A stretch of DNA of 64,000 nucleotides from Geitlerinema sp. S16 (GTDB taxonomy: Bacteria > Cyanobacteriota > Cyanobacteriia > Cyanobacteriales > Geitlerinemataceae). The notes below the pieces were generated by a model that worked only from the letters and a program-made list of their open reading frames with translations, was not told the origin of the DNA and searched no databases. The translations under genes were made by a program, and so were the position numbers. Shown in pieces: positions 7,637 to 16,961 of the stretch. Within the stretch, counting starts at the first letter, position 1. Every line of letters begins with the position of its first letter. The stretch is from NCBI GenBank assembly GCA_011390275.1, contig JAABST010000011.1, forward strand, positions 1 to 64,000, written 5' to 3'.

Positions 7637-9841
7637 TTAACCGAATTTCCCAGCAGTTGAAGCTATGAGGAAGGCCGCATAGGTGAAGATGTAACCCACC
7701 GTGAAGTGAGCCAGACCCACCAAGCGTGCTTGAACGATCGACAGAGCAACGGGCTTGTCTTTCCAACGAACCAGATTCGCAAGCGGGGTACGCTCGTGAG
7801 CCCAGACGATGGTTTCGATCAGCTCTTGCCAGTAACCGCGCCAGGAGATGAGGAACATGAAGCCCGTCGCCCACACAAGGTGGCCGAAGAGGAACATCCA
7901 AGCCCAAACCGAGAGGTTGGTCACACCATAGGGGTTGTAGCCGTTGATCAACTGCGACGAGTTTAGCCACAGGTAATCGCGGAACCAGCCCATCAGGTAG
8001 GTCGATGATTCGGTGAACTGAGCGACGTTACCTTGCCACACGCACAGGTGTTTCCAGTGCCAGTAGAAGGTGAGCCAGCCCAAGGTGTTCAGCATCCAGA
8101 ACATGGCGAGGTAGAACGAATCCCAAGCTGAGATGTCGCATGTACCGCCACGACCGGGGCCGTCGCAAGGGAAGCTGTAGCCGAAGTCTTTTTTGTCCGG
8201 CATCAGCTTAGAACCACGAGCATCCAGAGCGCCTTTGACGAGGATGAGGGTCGTGGTGTGCAGACCCAGGGCGATCGCGTGGTGAACCAGGAAGTCGCCA
8301 GGGCCAATGGTCAAGAACAGCGAGTTGTCGCCGCTATTGATTGCATCCAGCCAGCCCGAGAGCCAGATACCGTCGGCTGCGGTGGTCGCAGCACTACCAG
8401 CATTCGCCAGCAGTACGTCGAAACCGTACAGCGCTTTACCTGACGACGCTTGCACAAACTGTGCGAAGACGGGTTCGATCAGGATTTGTTTTTCGGGTGT
8501 ACCGAAAGCCTGCATCACGTCGTTGTGGACGTAGAGGCCAAGGGTGTGGAAACCGAGGAAGAGCGAAACCCAGCTCAGGTGAGAGATGATCGCTTCTTTG
8601 TGTTCGAGCATCCGAGCCAGGACGTTGTCCTTGTTGGCTTCGGGGTCGTAATCACGGATGAAGAAGATCGCACCGTGAGCGAACGCACCAACCATCAGGA
8701 AACCGGCGATGTATTGGTGGTGGGTGTACAGCGCAGCCATTGTGGTTTGATCCTCAGCCATGAAGGCGTAAGGCGGCAGCGCGTACATGTGCTGTGCAAC
8801 CAAGGAGGTGATGACGCCAAGGCTAGCCAGGGCGAGACCAAGCTGGAAGTGAAGCGAGTTGTTGACCGTGTCGTACAGGCCGGTATGACCAGCACCCAGA
8901 CGACCACTCGGCGGTTTGTGAGCGCTAAGGATTTCCTTAATGCTGTGACCAATGCCGAAGTTGGTGCGGTACATGTGACCGGCGATGATGAAAATCACCG
9001 CGATCGCCAGGTGGTGGTGAGCCATGTCGGTCAGCCACAGCGATTCGGTCTGCGGGTGGAAGCCGCCGAGGAAGGTCAGGATTGCCGTGCCGGAACCGGT
9101 TGAGGTACCGAAGACATGACCTGCCGTGTCAGCATTTTCCGCATACACACCCCAGTTCCCCGTAAAGAAGGGAGCCAGACCCGCCGGGTGAGGCATGGTG
9201 GTCAGGAAGTTATCCCAGCCGACGTGTTGGCCGCGCGACTCAGGAATCGCAACGTGTACCAAGTGACCCGTCCACGCCAGCGAGCTAACGCCGAACAAAC
9301 CAGCCAGGTGGTGGTTGAGGCGCGACTCAGCATTCTTGAACCAAGAAAGGCTGGGGCGGAATTTGGGCTGAAGGTGCAACCAACCCGCAAACAGCATTAC
9401 GGCTGCTAGAACGAGGAGGAAAATGGAACCTTGATAGAGGTCACCATTTGTGCGCATTCCGATCGTGTACCACCAGTGATAAACACCGGAATACGCGACG
9501 TTAACGGTCGTGTTTGCACCAGCTTGCGTGAACGCAGCCGTTGCGCCTTCACCGAAGTGAGGGTCCCAGATCGCGTGGGCGATCGGGCGGATGTTGAGCG
9601 GATCGGTGATCCATTGCTCGAAGTTGCCTTGCCAAGCGACGTGGAACAGGTTGCCCGAAGTCCAGAGGAAGATGATTGCCAGGTGGCCGAAGTGGGAGGC
9701 GAAGATCTTTTGGTAAAGATTCTCCTCCGTCATGCCATCGTGGCTTTCAAAGTCATGAGCTGTGGCAATCCCGTACCAGATCCGACGGGTAGTCGGGTCT
9801 TGTGCCAGGTCTTGGCTAAATTTTGGAAATTTAGTTGCCAT
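7637..9841 (-). CDS. psaB: Photosystem I P700 chlorophyll a apoprotein A2
   Basis: 734 residues, full length. PsaB forms with PsaA the photosystem I core that holds P700, the A0/A1 electron carriers and the Fx iron-sulfur cluster. The Fx loop [18 protein letters not shown] is intact with both cysteines, and the many His-rich helices (for example [12 protein letters not shown]) provide chlorophyll ligands. It starts 31 bp after psaA stops, so the two form the usual psaAB operon. Long antisense open frames across the gene are codon-bias artefacts. Confidence 0.99.
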   Translation of the reverse strand: MATKFPKFSQDLAQDPTTRRIWYGIATAHDFESHDGMTEENLYQKIFASHFGHLAIIFLWTSGNLFHVAWQGNFEQWITDPLNIRPIAHAIWDPHFGEGATAAFTQAGANTTVNVAYSGVYHWWYTIGMRTNGDLYQGSIFLLVLAAVMLFAGWLHLQPKFRPSLSWFKNAESRLNHHLAGLFGVSSLAWTGHLVHVAIPESRGQHVGWDNFLTTMPHPAGLAPFFTGNWGVYAENADTAGHVFGTSTGSGTAILTFLGGFHPQTESLWLTDMAHHHLAIAVIFIIAGHMYRTNFGIGHSIKEILSAHKPPSGRLGAGHTGLYDTVNNSLHFQLGLALASLGVITSLVAQHMYALPPYAFMAEDQTTMAALYTHHQYIAGFLMVGAFAHGAIFFIRDYDPEANKDNVLARMLEHKEAIISHLSWVSLFLGFHTLGLYVHNDVMQAFGTPEKQILIEPVFAQFVQASSGKALYGFDVLLANAGSAATTAADGIWLSGWLDAINSGDNSLFLTIGPGDFLVHHAIALGLHTTTLILVKGALDARGSKLMPDKKDFGYSFPCDGPGRGGTCDISAWDSFYLAMFWMLNTLGWLTFYWHWKHLCVWQGNVAQFTESSTYLMGWFRDYLWLNSSQLINGYNPYGVTNLSVWAWMFLFGHLVWATGFMFLISWRGYWQELIETIVWAHERTPLANLVRWKDKPVALSIVQARLVGLAHFTVGYIFTYAAFLIASTAGKFG

Positions 9842-9872
9842 GAGTCCTAACTAAAAGGAGCTGTACCTAGTG

Positions 9873-12128
9873 TTACCCGACGGAAATGATCCGTGCCAGG
9901 AAGAATGCCCAAGTCGTTGCAATCCCACCGAGGAGGTAGTGTGCGACGCCAACGGCGCGACCTTGGATGATGCTGAGTGCGCGAGGCTGGATAGCCGGAG
10001 CGACTTTCAGTTTGTTGTGAGCCCAGACGATCGATTCGATCAGTTCTTGCCAGTAACCACGGCCACTGAACAGGAACATCAGGCTGAACGCCCAAACGAA
10101 GTGAGCGCCGAGGAACATCAGACCGTAGGCCGACAGAGCCGAACCGTAGGAGTTGATGACCTGCGAAGCTTGTGCCCACAGGAAGTCACGCAGCCAACCA
10201 TTGATGGTGATTGCGCTTTCAGCAAAGTTGCCGTAGGTGATGTTCGTGACCGAACCATCGCTAGCAACAGAACCCCAGATGTCAGACTGCATTTTCCACG
10301 AGAAGTGGAAGATCACGATCGACAGGGAGTTGTACATCCAGAACAGACCCAGGAAGACGTGGTCCCAACCAGAAACCTGGCAGGTGCCGCCACGACCGGG
10401 GCCATCGCACGGGAAGCGGAAACCCAGTTCGGCTTTATCCGGGATAAGGCGCGAGCTACGAGCGTACAGAACGCCTTTCAGCAGGATCAGGACGGTTACG
10501 TGGATCGTGAAGGCGTGGATGTGGTGAACCATGAAGTCCGCCGTACCCAGAACCATCGGAGCCATCGCAACTTTGCCGCCAACTGCGACAACATCACCAC
10601 CGAAGACGGGGCTGACGTTCGCCAGTGCGTTGGGAGCGGTAGCACCTGCGGCTACGGAGTGTAGACCTTGGAGCCACTGCGCAAAGATCGGCTGAAGCTG
10701 AATTGCACTATCCGAGAACATGTCCTGAGGACGACCCAGGGCACGCATCGTGTCGTTGTGAATGTAAAGGCCGAAGCTGTGGAAGCCCAACCAAATACAC
10801 ACCCAGTTCAGGTGCGAGATGATCGCATCGCGGTGACGCAGAACCCGATCGAGCAGATTGTTGACGTTCTTGGCCGGATCGTAGTCACGAACCATGAAGA
10901 TCGACGCGTGAGCGCCCGCACCAACAATCAAGAAACCGCCGATCCACATGTGGTGTGTGAAGATCGAAAGTTGCGTCGGGTAGTCCGTTGCAATGTACGG
11001 ATACGGAGGCATCGCGTACATGTGTTGCGCCACGATGATGCTGACCGAACCCATCATGGCGAGGTTGATCGCCAGTTGAGCGTGCCAGGAGGTCGTTAGA
11101 ATCTCGTAGAGACCTTTATGACCTTCACCGGTGAACGGACCTTTGTGGGCTTCAAGAATTTCCTTGATGCTGTGACCGATACCCCAGTTGGTACGGTACA
11201 TGTGGCCTGCAATGATGAACAGGACGGCGATCGCCAGGTGGTGATGCGCGATGTCTGTCATCCAGAGGCTACCGGTCTGAGGGTTCAGACCGCCCTTGAA
11301 GGTCAGGAAGTCCGAGTACGCACCCCAGTTCAGGGTGAAGAACGGCGTGAGACCTTGCGAGAAGCTCGGGAAAAACTGAGCCATCGCTTCGGTGCTGAAC
11401 GCGTATTCGTGCGGCAGCGGAATATCCTGCGGTGCAATGCCTTTGTCGAGCATTTGATTCACCGGCAGAGCCACGTGAATCTGGTGACCCGCCCAGGACA
11501 GCGAACCGAGACCGAATAGACCGGACAGGTGATGGTTCAGCATCGATTCCACGTTTTGGAACCACGAGAGCTTCGGAGCTTTCACGTGGTAGTGGAACCA
11601 GCCGCCGAACAGCATCAGTGCTGCCATAACGAGGCCGCCGATCGCGGTTGCGTAGAGCTGGGTTTCGTTGGTGAAACCAGCCGCACGCCACACATGGAAG
11701 AGGCCGGAGGTGATTTGGATTCCGTGGAATCCGCCGCCGACATCAGCGTTGAGAATTTCTTGGCCAACAATCGACCAAACTACTTGAGCGCTGGGCTTAA
11801 TGCCCGTGGGATCGCTCAACCAAGCTTCGTAATTCGAGAAACGAGCGCCATGGAAAAATCCGGCACTCAGCCAAATGAAAATAACGGCCAGTTGACCAAA
11901 GTGTGCGCTAAAGATTTTGCGCGACACTTCTTCAAGGTCTTTGGACTGACTATCGAAATCGTGAGCGTCAGCGTGAAGGTTCCAAATCCAAGTTGTGGTT
12001 TTGGGGCCTCGAGCCAAGGTGCGATCGAAGTGTCCCGGTTTGCCCCACTTCTCGAAAGAAGTCGGAACCGGATTCTCATCGAACTCAACCTTGACTTTCG
12101 CATCCCGCTCTGGGGGACTAATCGTCAT
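9873..12128 (-). CDS. psaA: Photosystem I P700 chlorophyll a apoprotein A1
   Basis: 751 residues, full length. It is the first gene of the psaAB operon and the larger core subunit of photosystem I in the thylakoid membrane. The Fx-binding loop [18 protein letters not shown] is intact. The family N-terminus ([17 protein letters not shown]) and C-terminus ([10 protein letters not shown]) match cyanobacterial PsaA throughout. A purine-rich ribosome-binding site (GGAGAG) precedes the ATG at 12128. A promoter with good sigma70 hexamers lies ~250 bp upstream. Confidence 0.99.
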   Translation of the reverse strand: MTISPPERDAKVKVEFDENPVPTSFEKWGKPGHFDRTLARGPKTTTWIWNLHADAHDFDSQSKDLEEVSRKIFSAHFGQLAVIFIWLSAGFFHGARFSNYEAWLSDPTGIKPSAQVVWSIVGQEILNADVGGGFHGIQITSGLFHVWRAAGFTNETQLYATAIGGLVMAALMLFGGWFHYHVKAPKLSWFQNVESMLNHHLSGLFGLGSLSWAGHQIHVALPVNQMLDKGIAPQDIPLPHEYAFSTEAMAQFFPSFSQGLTPFFTLNWGAYSDFLTFKGGLNPQTGSLWMTDIAHHHLAIAVLFIIAGHMYRTNWGIGHSIKEILEAHKGPFTGEGHKGLYEILTTSWHAQLAINLAMMGSVSIIVAQHMYAMPPYPYIATDYPTQLSIFTHHMWIGGFLIVGAGAHASIFMVRDYDPAKNVNNLLDRVLRHRDAIISHLNWVCIWLGFHSFGLYIHNDTMRALGRPQDMFSDSAIQLQPIFAQWLQGLHSVAAGATAPNALANVSPVFGGDVVAVGGKVAMAPMVLGTADFMVHHIHAFTIHVTVLILLKGVLYARSSRLIPDKAELGFRFPCDGPGRGGTCQVSGWDHVFLGLFWMYNSLSIVIFHFSWKMQSDIWGSVASDGSVTNITYGNFAESAITINGWLRDFLWAQASQVINSYGSALSAYGLMFLGAHFVWAFSLMFLFSGRGYWQELIESIVWAHNKLKVAPAIQPRALSIIQGRAVGVAHYLLGGIATTWAFFLARIISVG

Positions 12129-12382
12129 TGAGTCTCTCCTCTCTCTATTCCAGGAATGAGGAATTGGGTCCGTCTCAACTTTTGCTAGGGGGAATTACGA
12201 CCTACTCTCGCTTCAATTCGAAAGTAAAGATCGGGTCGTGAAACCCTATGTTGAGTTTTTTATCTTTTTGCTCGCTTGCAATCAGCTTTATGCTAGAGAG
12301 CAGGCTTGCTTCGTCGCTGGAACTAAGTCCCAGAGCCGAATTGCAATTCCCGATCGCTCGAGTGCAAGACGGTACGGGTGTG

Positions 12383-12411
12383 ATTATAGGTCTTCCGCTG
12401 ACAGATTTCAA
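12383..12411 (-). promoter_or_regulatory. Candidate psaAB promoter
   Basis: On the minus strand TTGAAA (12411-12406), a 17-bp spacer and a perfect TATAAT (12388-12383). A transcript starting near 12376 would have a leader of about 250 nt, in keeping with the long psaA leaders known in cyanobacteria. Half-sites GTTACAAA (12485) and TTTACATA (12505), 20 bp apart, lie ~75 bp further upstream and resemble HLR1 arms at double the normal spacing. The rest of the 632-bp gap to 12760 shows no gene. Confidence 0.55.
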
Positions 12412-12760
12412 ACCAATACACAGTCATAGATTCAGCCTGAAATAAATCGTTATGAATACTTTTTAGAAACAAGCGGATCGCTTTGTTACAAAACTAAATT
12501 CAGATTTACATACAGAAATATTTTGGCGCTCTCAATGAAGTTTTTGATCGATTTAGGCTGGGAGGAGGTCAGAGTGAGTCAATTTACGGTATTTCGGGTG
12601 GAATCCATCTTCTCGGTTCGGGATGTGTTTTGCGGGATGGGGCGATGTGAGCGATCGGGCGATCGTGTCGTACAGATTTTTTTGAGGAATCGCGTTCGGT
12701 GTGAACCGGACGGGTGATGATGGATAGGCAAGAATGACGAGATAGGGACACCGCAAAAAA

Positions 12761-14524
12761 ATGCGACATATACATAATGTGTTGACTGCGATCGCGAGCA
12801 GCTTTGGGCGGGGCTGTGGTGAAATCCTGTCTCGGCTGGTGCGAGCCGGACGGATGATTGGCGTGATGTTGACCTTGGGGTTAACGCTAGCGGGCTGCGG
12901 CGATGGTGCGGAAACGTCGGTTTCGATTCCGTTGGATGCGCCGAGTAGTGCCGCCTCGATCGCGGCGATACGTGCATCACAGCAAATCGCCGAGGTCTCC
13001 CCGCCGATCGTCTTGCAACAGTTGCGATCGCGTTTCGAGCGTTATCGTCCCCAGGTTTCGATCGTTTCGCCTGCGCCCAATAGCGTCATTGAAAGCGATA
13101 CGGTCACCGTTGCTCTCAATGTCAGCGGCTTACCGCTGTTTCGTGACGATCGCTTTGGCCTCGGCCCCCATCTTCATCTTCTACTTGACGATCAGCCGGA
13201 TCAGCTTATCTTCGACACCAACGAGCCGATCGTCTTAACCGATCTGATGCCGGGAACTCATACATTGCGCGTGTTTGCTGCGCGTCCGTGGTCGGAAAGT
13301 TTCAAGAATGAGGGTGCGTTTGCGCAGACGACGTTTCATGTTTATACAAAGACGGGTAAAAATGCGCCGAACCCATCGCGCCCGCTGCTGACCTATAACC
13401 AGCCGCGCGGAACCTACGGCGCAGAGCCGATCCTGTTGGATTTTTATTTAACCAATGCGCCGCTGCACGCGATCGCCCAGGAATTTGACGACGACGTGAT
13501 CCGCGATTGGCGCGTGCGGGTGACGGTGAACGGTCAGAGTTTTACGCTCGATCGCTGGGAGCCGATCTATCTCAAGGGAGTTAAGCCCGGTCAAAACTGG
13601 TTGCAGTTGGAGCTAATTGATGAGCTGGGCGAGCCGATCGAGAATGGATTTAATTCCACGGTACGGCTGTTTGAGTATGATCCTGCGCTAAAAGATGGGC
13701 TGGCGGAGATTGTCAGTGGCGAGGTGAGTTTTGAGGAAGCGCTTAGTGTGGCGGGGGTTGAACCCGTAGCGGAGGAGCAGAGTCAGGAGGAACCGATCGA
13801 AAATAATGCGATCGAGGAGGCGATCGAGCCAAGTCCTGCCGCAGAGCAATCAGAGATCGATACGTCCGTCGCAAATCCAGAGATTTCCGAGGAACCGGCG
13901 GCAAGCCCAGACACGTCCGAACCCTCGATCGAGCCGAACGAGACAGAAGCGCCCGAGGTCGAAACGGAACCGGCTCGTCATTCGGCTGATTCCGCTAGCT
14001 CAGAGCAGGAGGCAGAGGAAGCATTAATCCCAGCCGTAGATCAAGCGAATCAAGCAGATCAAGTGGATCGAACCCAAGGGGCGATCGACTCCCAGGAAGC
14101 AGCGACCGGCGAGGAGACGGAACCAGGGACGGAACCGGAACTTGAGACCTCTGAGACCAGTCCTATAGATAGCGCAGAGCCAGAGGTCTCAGAGTCGATC
14201 GCCCCACCCGCGATCGACCCTGAGATCGGCAGTGATGAAATGCAAAACAATCCACAGGGTGCAATGACTTCGGAGGCGGTAACCGACTCAGCCACGGGCG
14301 ACCCGTCAATACAGACGAAGGAAGAGGAGGCCAGCCCGGAGATTGATCCACATCAATCCGATGAACCGAGCGAGACGCAGCTTAACCCCGACGAGGCGGC
14401 GGCCAACCCAATGCCAATCATGGGCGACCTCGACGGCAACGACGGCATGACCATACCTGAGATCGCACCAGAGGCAGAGGACAACGACATTCAGCTCGAA
14501 CTTCCAGATACGTCCGATCGCTAA
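12761..14524 (+). CDS. Lipoprotein with long acidic low-complexity tail
   Basis: 587 residues. A hydrophobic segment ending in the lipobox LAGC at residues ~43-46 marks it as a membrane-anchored lipoprotein. A later ATG at 12854 gives a more ordinary signal peptide and could be the true start. Residues ~85-320 form a globular part with two beta-rich repeats (VSIVSPAPNSVIESDTVTVA and a similar block around 230), consistent with Ig-like folds; the HLHLLLDDQ stretch is notable. The remaining ~260 residues are almost entirely Glu, Pro, Ser, Thr, Ala and Asp, probably disordered. I recognise a cyanobacterial family without known function. Codon choice is like its neighbours. Confidence 0.75.
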   Translation: MRHIHNVLTAIASSFGRGCGEILSRLVRAGRMIGVMLTLGLTLAGCGDGAETSVSIPLDAPSSAASIAAIRASQQIAEVSPPIVLQQLRSRFERYRPQVSIVSPAPNSVIESDTVTVALNVSGLPLFRDDRFGLGPHLHLLLDDQPDQLIFDTNEPIVLTDLMPGTHTLRVFAARPWSESFKNEGAFAQTTFHVYTKTGKNAPNPSRPLLTYNQPRGTYGAEPILLDFYLTNAPLHAIAQEFDDDVIRDWRVRVTVNGQSFTLDRWEPIYLKGVKPGQNWLQLELIDELGEPIENGFNSTVRLFEYDPALKDGLAEIVSGEVSFEEALSVAGVEPVAEEQSQEEPIENNAIEEAIEPSPAAEQSEIDTSVANPEISEEPAASPDTSEPSIEPNETEAPEVETEPARHSADSASSEQEAEEALIPAVDQANQADQVDRTQGAIDSQEAATGEETEPGTEPELETSETSPIDSAEPEVSESIAPPAIDPEIGSDEMQNNPQGAMTSEAVTDSATGDPSIQTKEEEASPEIDPHQSDEPSETQLNPDEAAANPMPIMGDLDGNDGMTIPEIAPEAEDNDIQLELPDTSDR

Positions 14525-14694
14525 TTGTTAATTGTTAGTTCAATAATTGCTGATTTGATGCGTCAGGATTTCAGGGGATTCCAGTGGCGGCCATTCTGAG
14601 CCGATCGTGAAGGGCTGCGATCCGGGCGGTTGATGCTTGAATCTGCGAAGACTGAGAACTGAAAATCGATACACCACAGGCCAAAAGCCAAATC

Positions 14695-15279
14695 ATGAAT
14701 CAAACCGTCGTGAGTTGGGGTCAATCCCAGATTCTGTTCCATCGCCCATCCGGTCTGACTTTCCAGCGAACATTGCTGCTTCTCTTTGCCGGTCTCACGC
14801 TCCATTCTTTCTATCCCCCAGCGCTTCAGGCTCAGACCTTCACCACTGTTACCGTTGCAACCACTGCGCCGACACCCTCAACGATCGAACCCAGTTCTGA
14901 GCCACTCGCACCCGAGACTCGCGATCGCGAGCCTTGTACAGCGGATTGCGTGTTTTATACAGACAGCGATATCTCTCAGACGAGTTTCACCCAGCCCAGT
15001 TTGTGGTGGTCAGTGCGCGAACTGGGTGAACGCTTAATTCCAGACTGGGTTGTTTACCCCGTAGAACGTCGCGTTGATTTTACGATCGATCCTCAACGCT
15101 GGAATTGGATGAATTACTTTGAGCGCTACACGCTCATGACCCAACTTGCGTACGTTCTGCGTCCCAATAGCTACAATTTTCAGATTTTCGACCCGCAGCA
15201 GCCCGATCTCCCCGTCGCCAGCTACACCTGTGAATTTGCGATCGCTCCGCCAGCCTGTCAGCTTCACTTTACCGATTAA
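14695..15279 (+). CDS. Exported protein of unknown function, possibly cut by an in-frame stop
   Basis: 194 residues. Residues ~25-47 form a signal peptide (TLLLLFAGLTLHSFYPPALQAQ), with likely cleavage after AQA or ALQAQ, so the product is periplasmic or outer. The mature part has four Cys, two near the start in EPCTADC and two near the end, suggesting disulfides, and is otherwise unrecognised. After the TAA at 15277 the same frame stays open for 34 more codons to a TGA at 15382, with residues that read like a natural continuation (LLQHYDGLETLTLSMHLNF). This may be a recent nonsense mutation. A MITE-like element lies 218 bp downstream. Confidence 0.6.
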   Translation: MNQTVVSWGQSQILFHRPSGLTFQRTLLLLFAGLTLHSFYPPALQAQTFTTVTVATTAPTPSTIEPSSEPLAPETRDREPCTADCVFYTDSDISQTSFTQPSLWWSVRELGERLIPDWVVYPVERRVDFTIDPQRWNWMNYFERYTLMTQLAYVLRPNSYNFQIFDPQQPDLPVASYTCEFAIAPPACQLHFTD

Positions 15280-15497
15280 GATCTGTTGCAGCATTACGAT
15301 GGGCTTGAGACGCTCACGCTGTCGATGCACCTTAATTTTGCGTCAGTTCGCTTGGTTTCGCTTAAGTTCGGCTGGCGAACCTGAAATCAGGCAAACAAGC
15401 AAAACGTTTGTCTCCTTTCGCAACCCAAAACGAAATATTCACTGAAGTTAGCCACATTTTCTCAAGCTAGAGAGGATGATGAATTTATCTATTCTTA

Positions 15498-15623
15498 GGG
15501 CGTGTCATCAATTAGCACCAGACCCCTTACAGGGTAAGCTGTTGAACGCCTGACCCAACAAAAAACAAAAGGGGCTGAAACTCTTGCTGAATAAAGGCTA
15601 CAAATTTAATTGATGACAGCCCC
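15498..15623 (-). mobile_element. MITE-like element, copy 1 (inverted)
   Basis: 126 bp bounded by near-identical terminal inverted repeats (GGGCGTGTCATCAATTA at the left, TAATTGATGACAGCCCC at the right) and flanked by TA on both sides. The interior matches copies 2 and 3 only when reverse-complemented, for example CAGGGTAAGCTGTTGAACG against CGTTCAACAGCTTACCC. It has no open reading frame. Its right end lies 35 bp before the PhnD-like start codon, so it sits in that gene's promoter region. Confidence 0.85.
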
Positions 15624-15658
15624 TAACTCCCTTTAAAGCTGCATTTAATTTATGGATT

Positions 15659-16699
15659 ATGAGCCTAATTGCGCCAAGGTCACCGCAACACAAAACTTTA
15701 TCGATCCGATATAGAAATCAGCGACGATGGCCCGTTATTCTTTGCAGCTTTGGGATCGGCCTGTGGTTAACGGCCTGTCAGCCACAGGCCAGCGATCCGG
15801 AGTCAGTTGAGGTCGTACCTAGCGAACCCACGGCTGCGTCAAGCACGGAGTCTTATTCTCAACCGGCAGTACGATTTGGCGTTTTATCGACTGACAGCGC
15901 TATTTCTGTAAATGAGCGCTATCGGCCACTCTTGGACTACCTTGAAAGCCAAATGAGTCGGCGCTTTGAACTCGTCATCCTGAATCAGGATAGTCAATTT
16001 GAGGCGGTACAGCAGCAGCAGCTCGACTTCACGACGAATAATCCTCTCGCGGCGGTGCAACTTCGACGGCTGTACAACATCCAGTTTTTGGTCACGACCC
16101 GTCGCCCGGAAGTTGGGACTCAGTTGGGCGGCGTGATCATCGTGCAAGCCGATAGCGGTATCGAGACGATCGAGGATCTCAGGGGAAAGCAGGCGGTCTG
16201 CGTGGATTTTCAGACAGCGGCGGCGGGGTGCGTTTTTCAGATTGACTATCTCCAAAAGCAGGGATTTGATCCATTCACTGAATTCAGTCGTTTTATTGAA
16301 AATAAATCTCAGGATAATATTGTTTTGGCGGTGCTGAATGGTTCTGTGGATGTGGGTTTTATTCGCACGGGTCAGCTTGAAGAAATGCTAAGGAATCAAA
16401 TGCTCACAAGCCTGGATCGGGTGCAGATTTTTCAGGCTGTTGATGATGATAATTTTCCCCTAGCTCACACCACCGATCTCTATCCGGAGTGGCCGATCGC
16501 AGCTCTCGCCGAGGCTGACCCCAAGCTCGTCGCCCAAGTGCGTCAAATTCTGCTGGAGATTCCTCCTGACCATCCCGCACTCAAGACTGCAAATTTTTCT
16601 GGATTTGTTCCTGCAGTTGATTACAAATCGGTGGATGATTTGATCGAACCGCTTAAACTAAAAGGCTGGGATGCTGACGATCGTACGGACGCTCCATAG
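15659..16699 (+). CDS. PhnD-like phosphate/phosphonate binding lipoprotein
   Basis: 346 residues. A signal segment ends in lipobox LTACQ (Cys at ~40), so it is a membrane-anchored lipoprotein. The mature part is a PhnD-family periplasmic binding protein: VRFGVLSTDSAISVNERYRPLLDYL opening, FTTNNPLAAVQLRRL ligand region, GIETIEDLRGKQAVCVDFQTAAAGC and DVGFIRTGQLEEML. The family is used both for ABC uptake of phosphonate/phosphite and as the input module of histidine kinases. No transporter ATPase or permease lies nearby, but a giant membrane kinase follows, so a sensing role is more likely. The gene lies between two inverted MITE copies. Confidence 0.85.
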   Translation: MSLIAPRSPQHKTLSIRYRNQRRWPVILCSFGIGLWLTACQPQASDPESVEVVPSEPTAASSTESYSQPAVRFGVLSTDSAISVNERYRPLLDYLESQMSRRFELVILNQDSQFEAVQQQQLDFTTNNPLAAVQLRRLYNIQFLVTTRRPEVGTQLGGVIIVQADSGIETIEDLRGKQAVCVDFQTAAAGCVFQIDYLQKQGFDPFTEFSRFIENKSQDNIVLAVLNGSVDVGFIRTGQLEEMLRNQMLTSLDRVQIFQAVDDDNFPLAHTTDLYPEWPIAALAEADPKLVAQVRQILLEIPPDHPALKTANFSGFVPAVDYKSVDDLIEPLKLKGWDADDRTDAP

Positions 16700-16776
16700 T
16701 TTGTTCTGCATCTAAAATTTAGATTCGCTTGATGTTCGGATCGTAATGGCTCGGTGGGATTTCGCCCATCTTGTTA

Positions 16777-16900
16777 AGGGCTGTCATCAATTCAATTTCC
16801 AGCGCTTACCCAGTCAGGGTTACATCCCTCGTTTTTTTGTTGAGTCGGGCGTTCAACAGCTTTCCCAATCAGGGTTCTACGATTAATTGATGACACCTCC
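16777..16900 (+). mobile_element. MITE-like element, copy 2
   Basis: 124 bp, about 80-90% like copy 3 by eye, with terminal inverted repeats AGGGCTGTCATCAATT / AATTGATGACACCTCC and TA on both flanks. The interior has the shared CAACAGCTTTCCCAATCAGGG block. It lies 77 bp after the PhnD-like stop, and its right terminal repeat contains the TTG-ATG that opens the longest reading frame of the following kinase. Confidence 0.85.
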
Positions 16901-16961
16901 TAAGGGTCTTCATCAAAAGGTATTCATCTCGGCTGCTGAATATGTCTCAGAGCATTTCAAT

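Noticed and set aside
8450..9103. 217-codon open frame on + inside psaB
   Set aside because: Exactly antisense to psaB, no family features, and many similar antisense frames occur over psaA and psaB because of their codon bias.
9870..10664. 264-codon open frame on + inside psaA
   Set aside because: Antisense shadow of psaA; composition is Asp/Arg/Thr-rich as expected for the complement of a biased gene.
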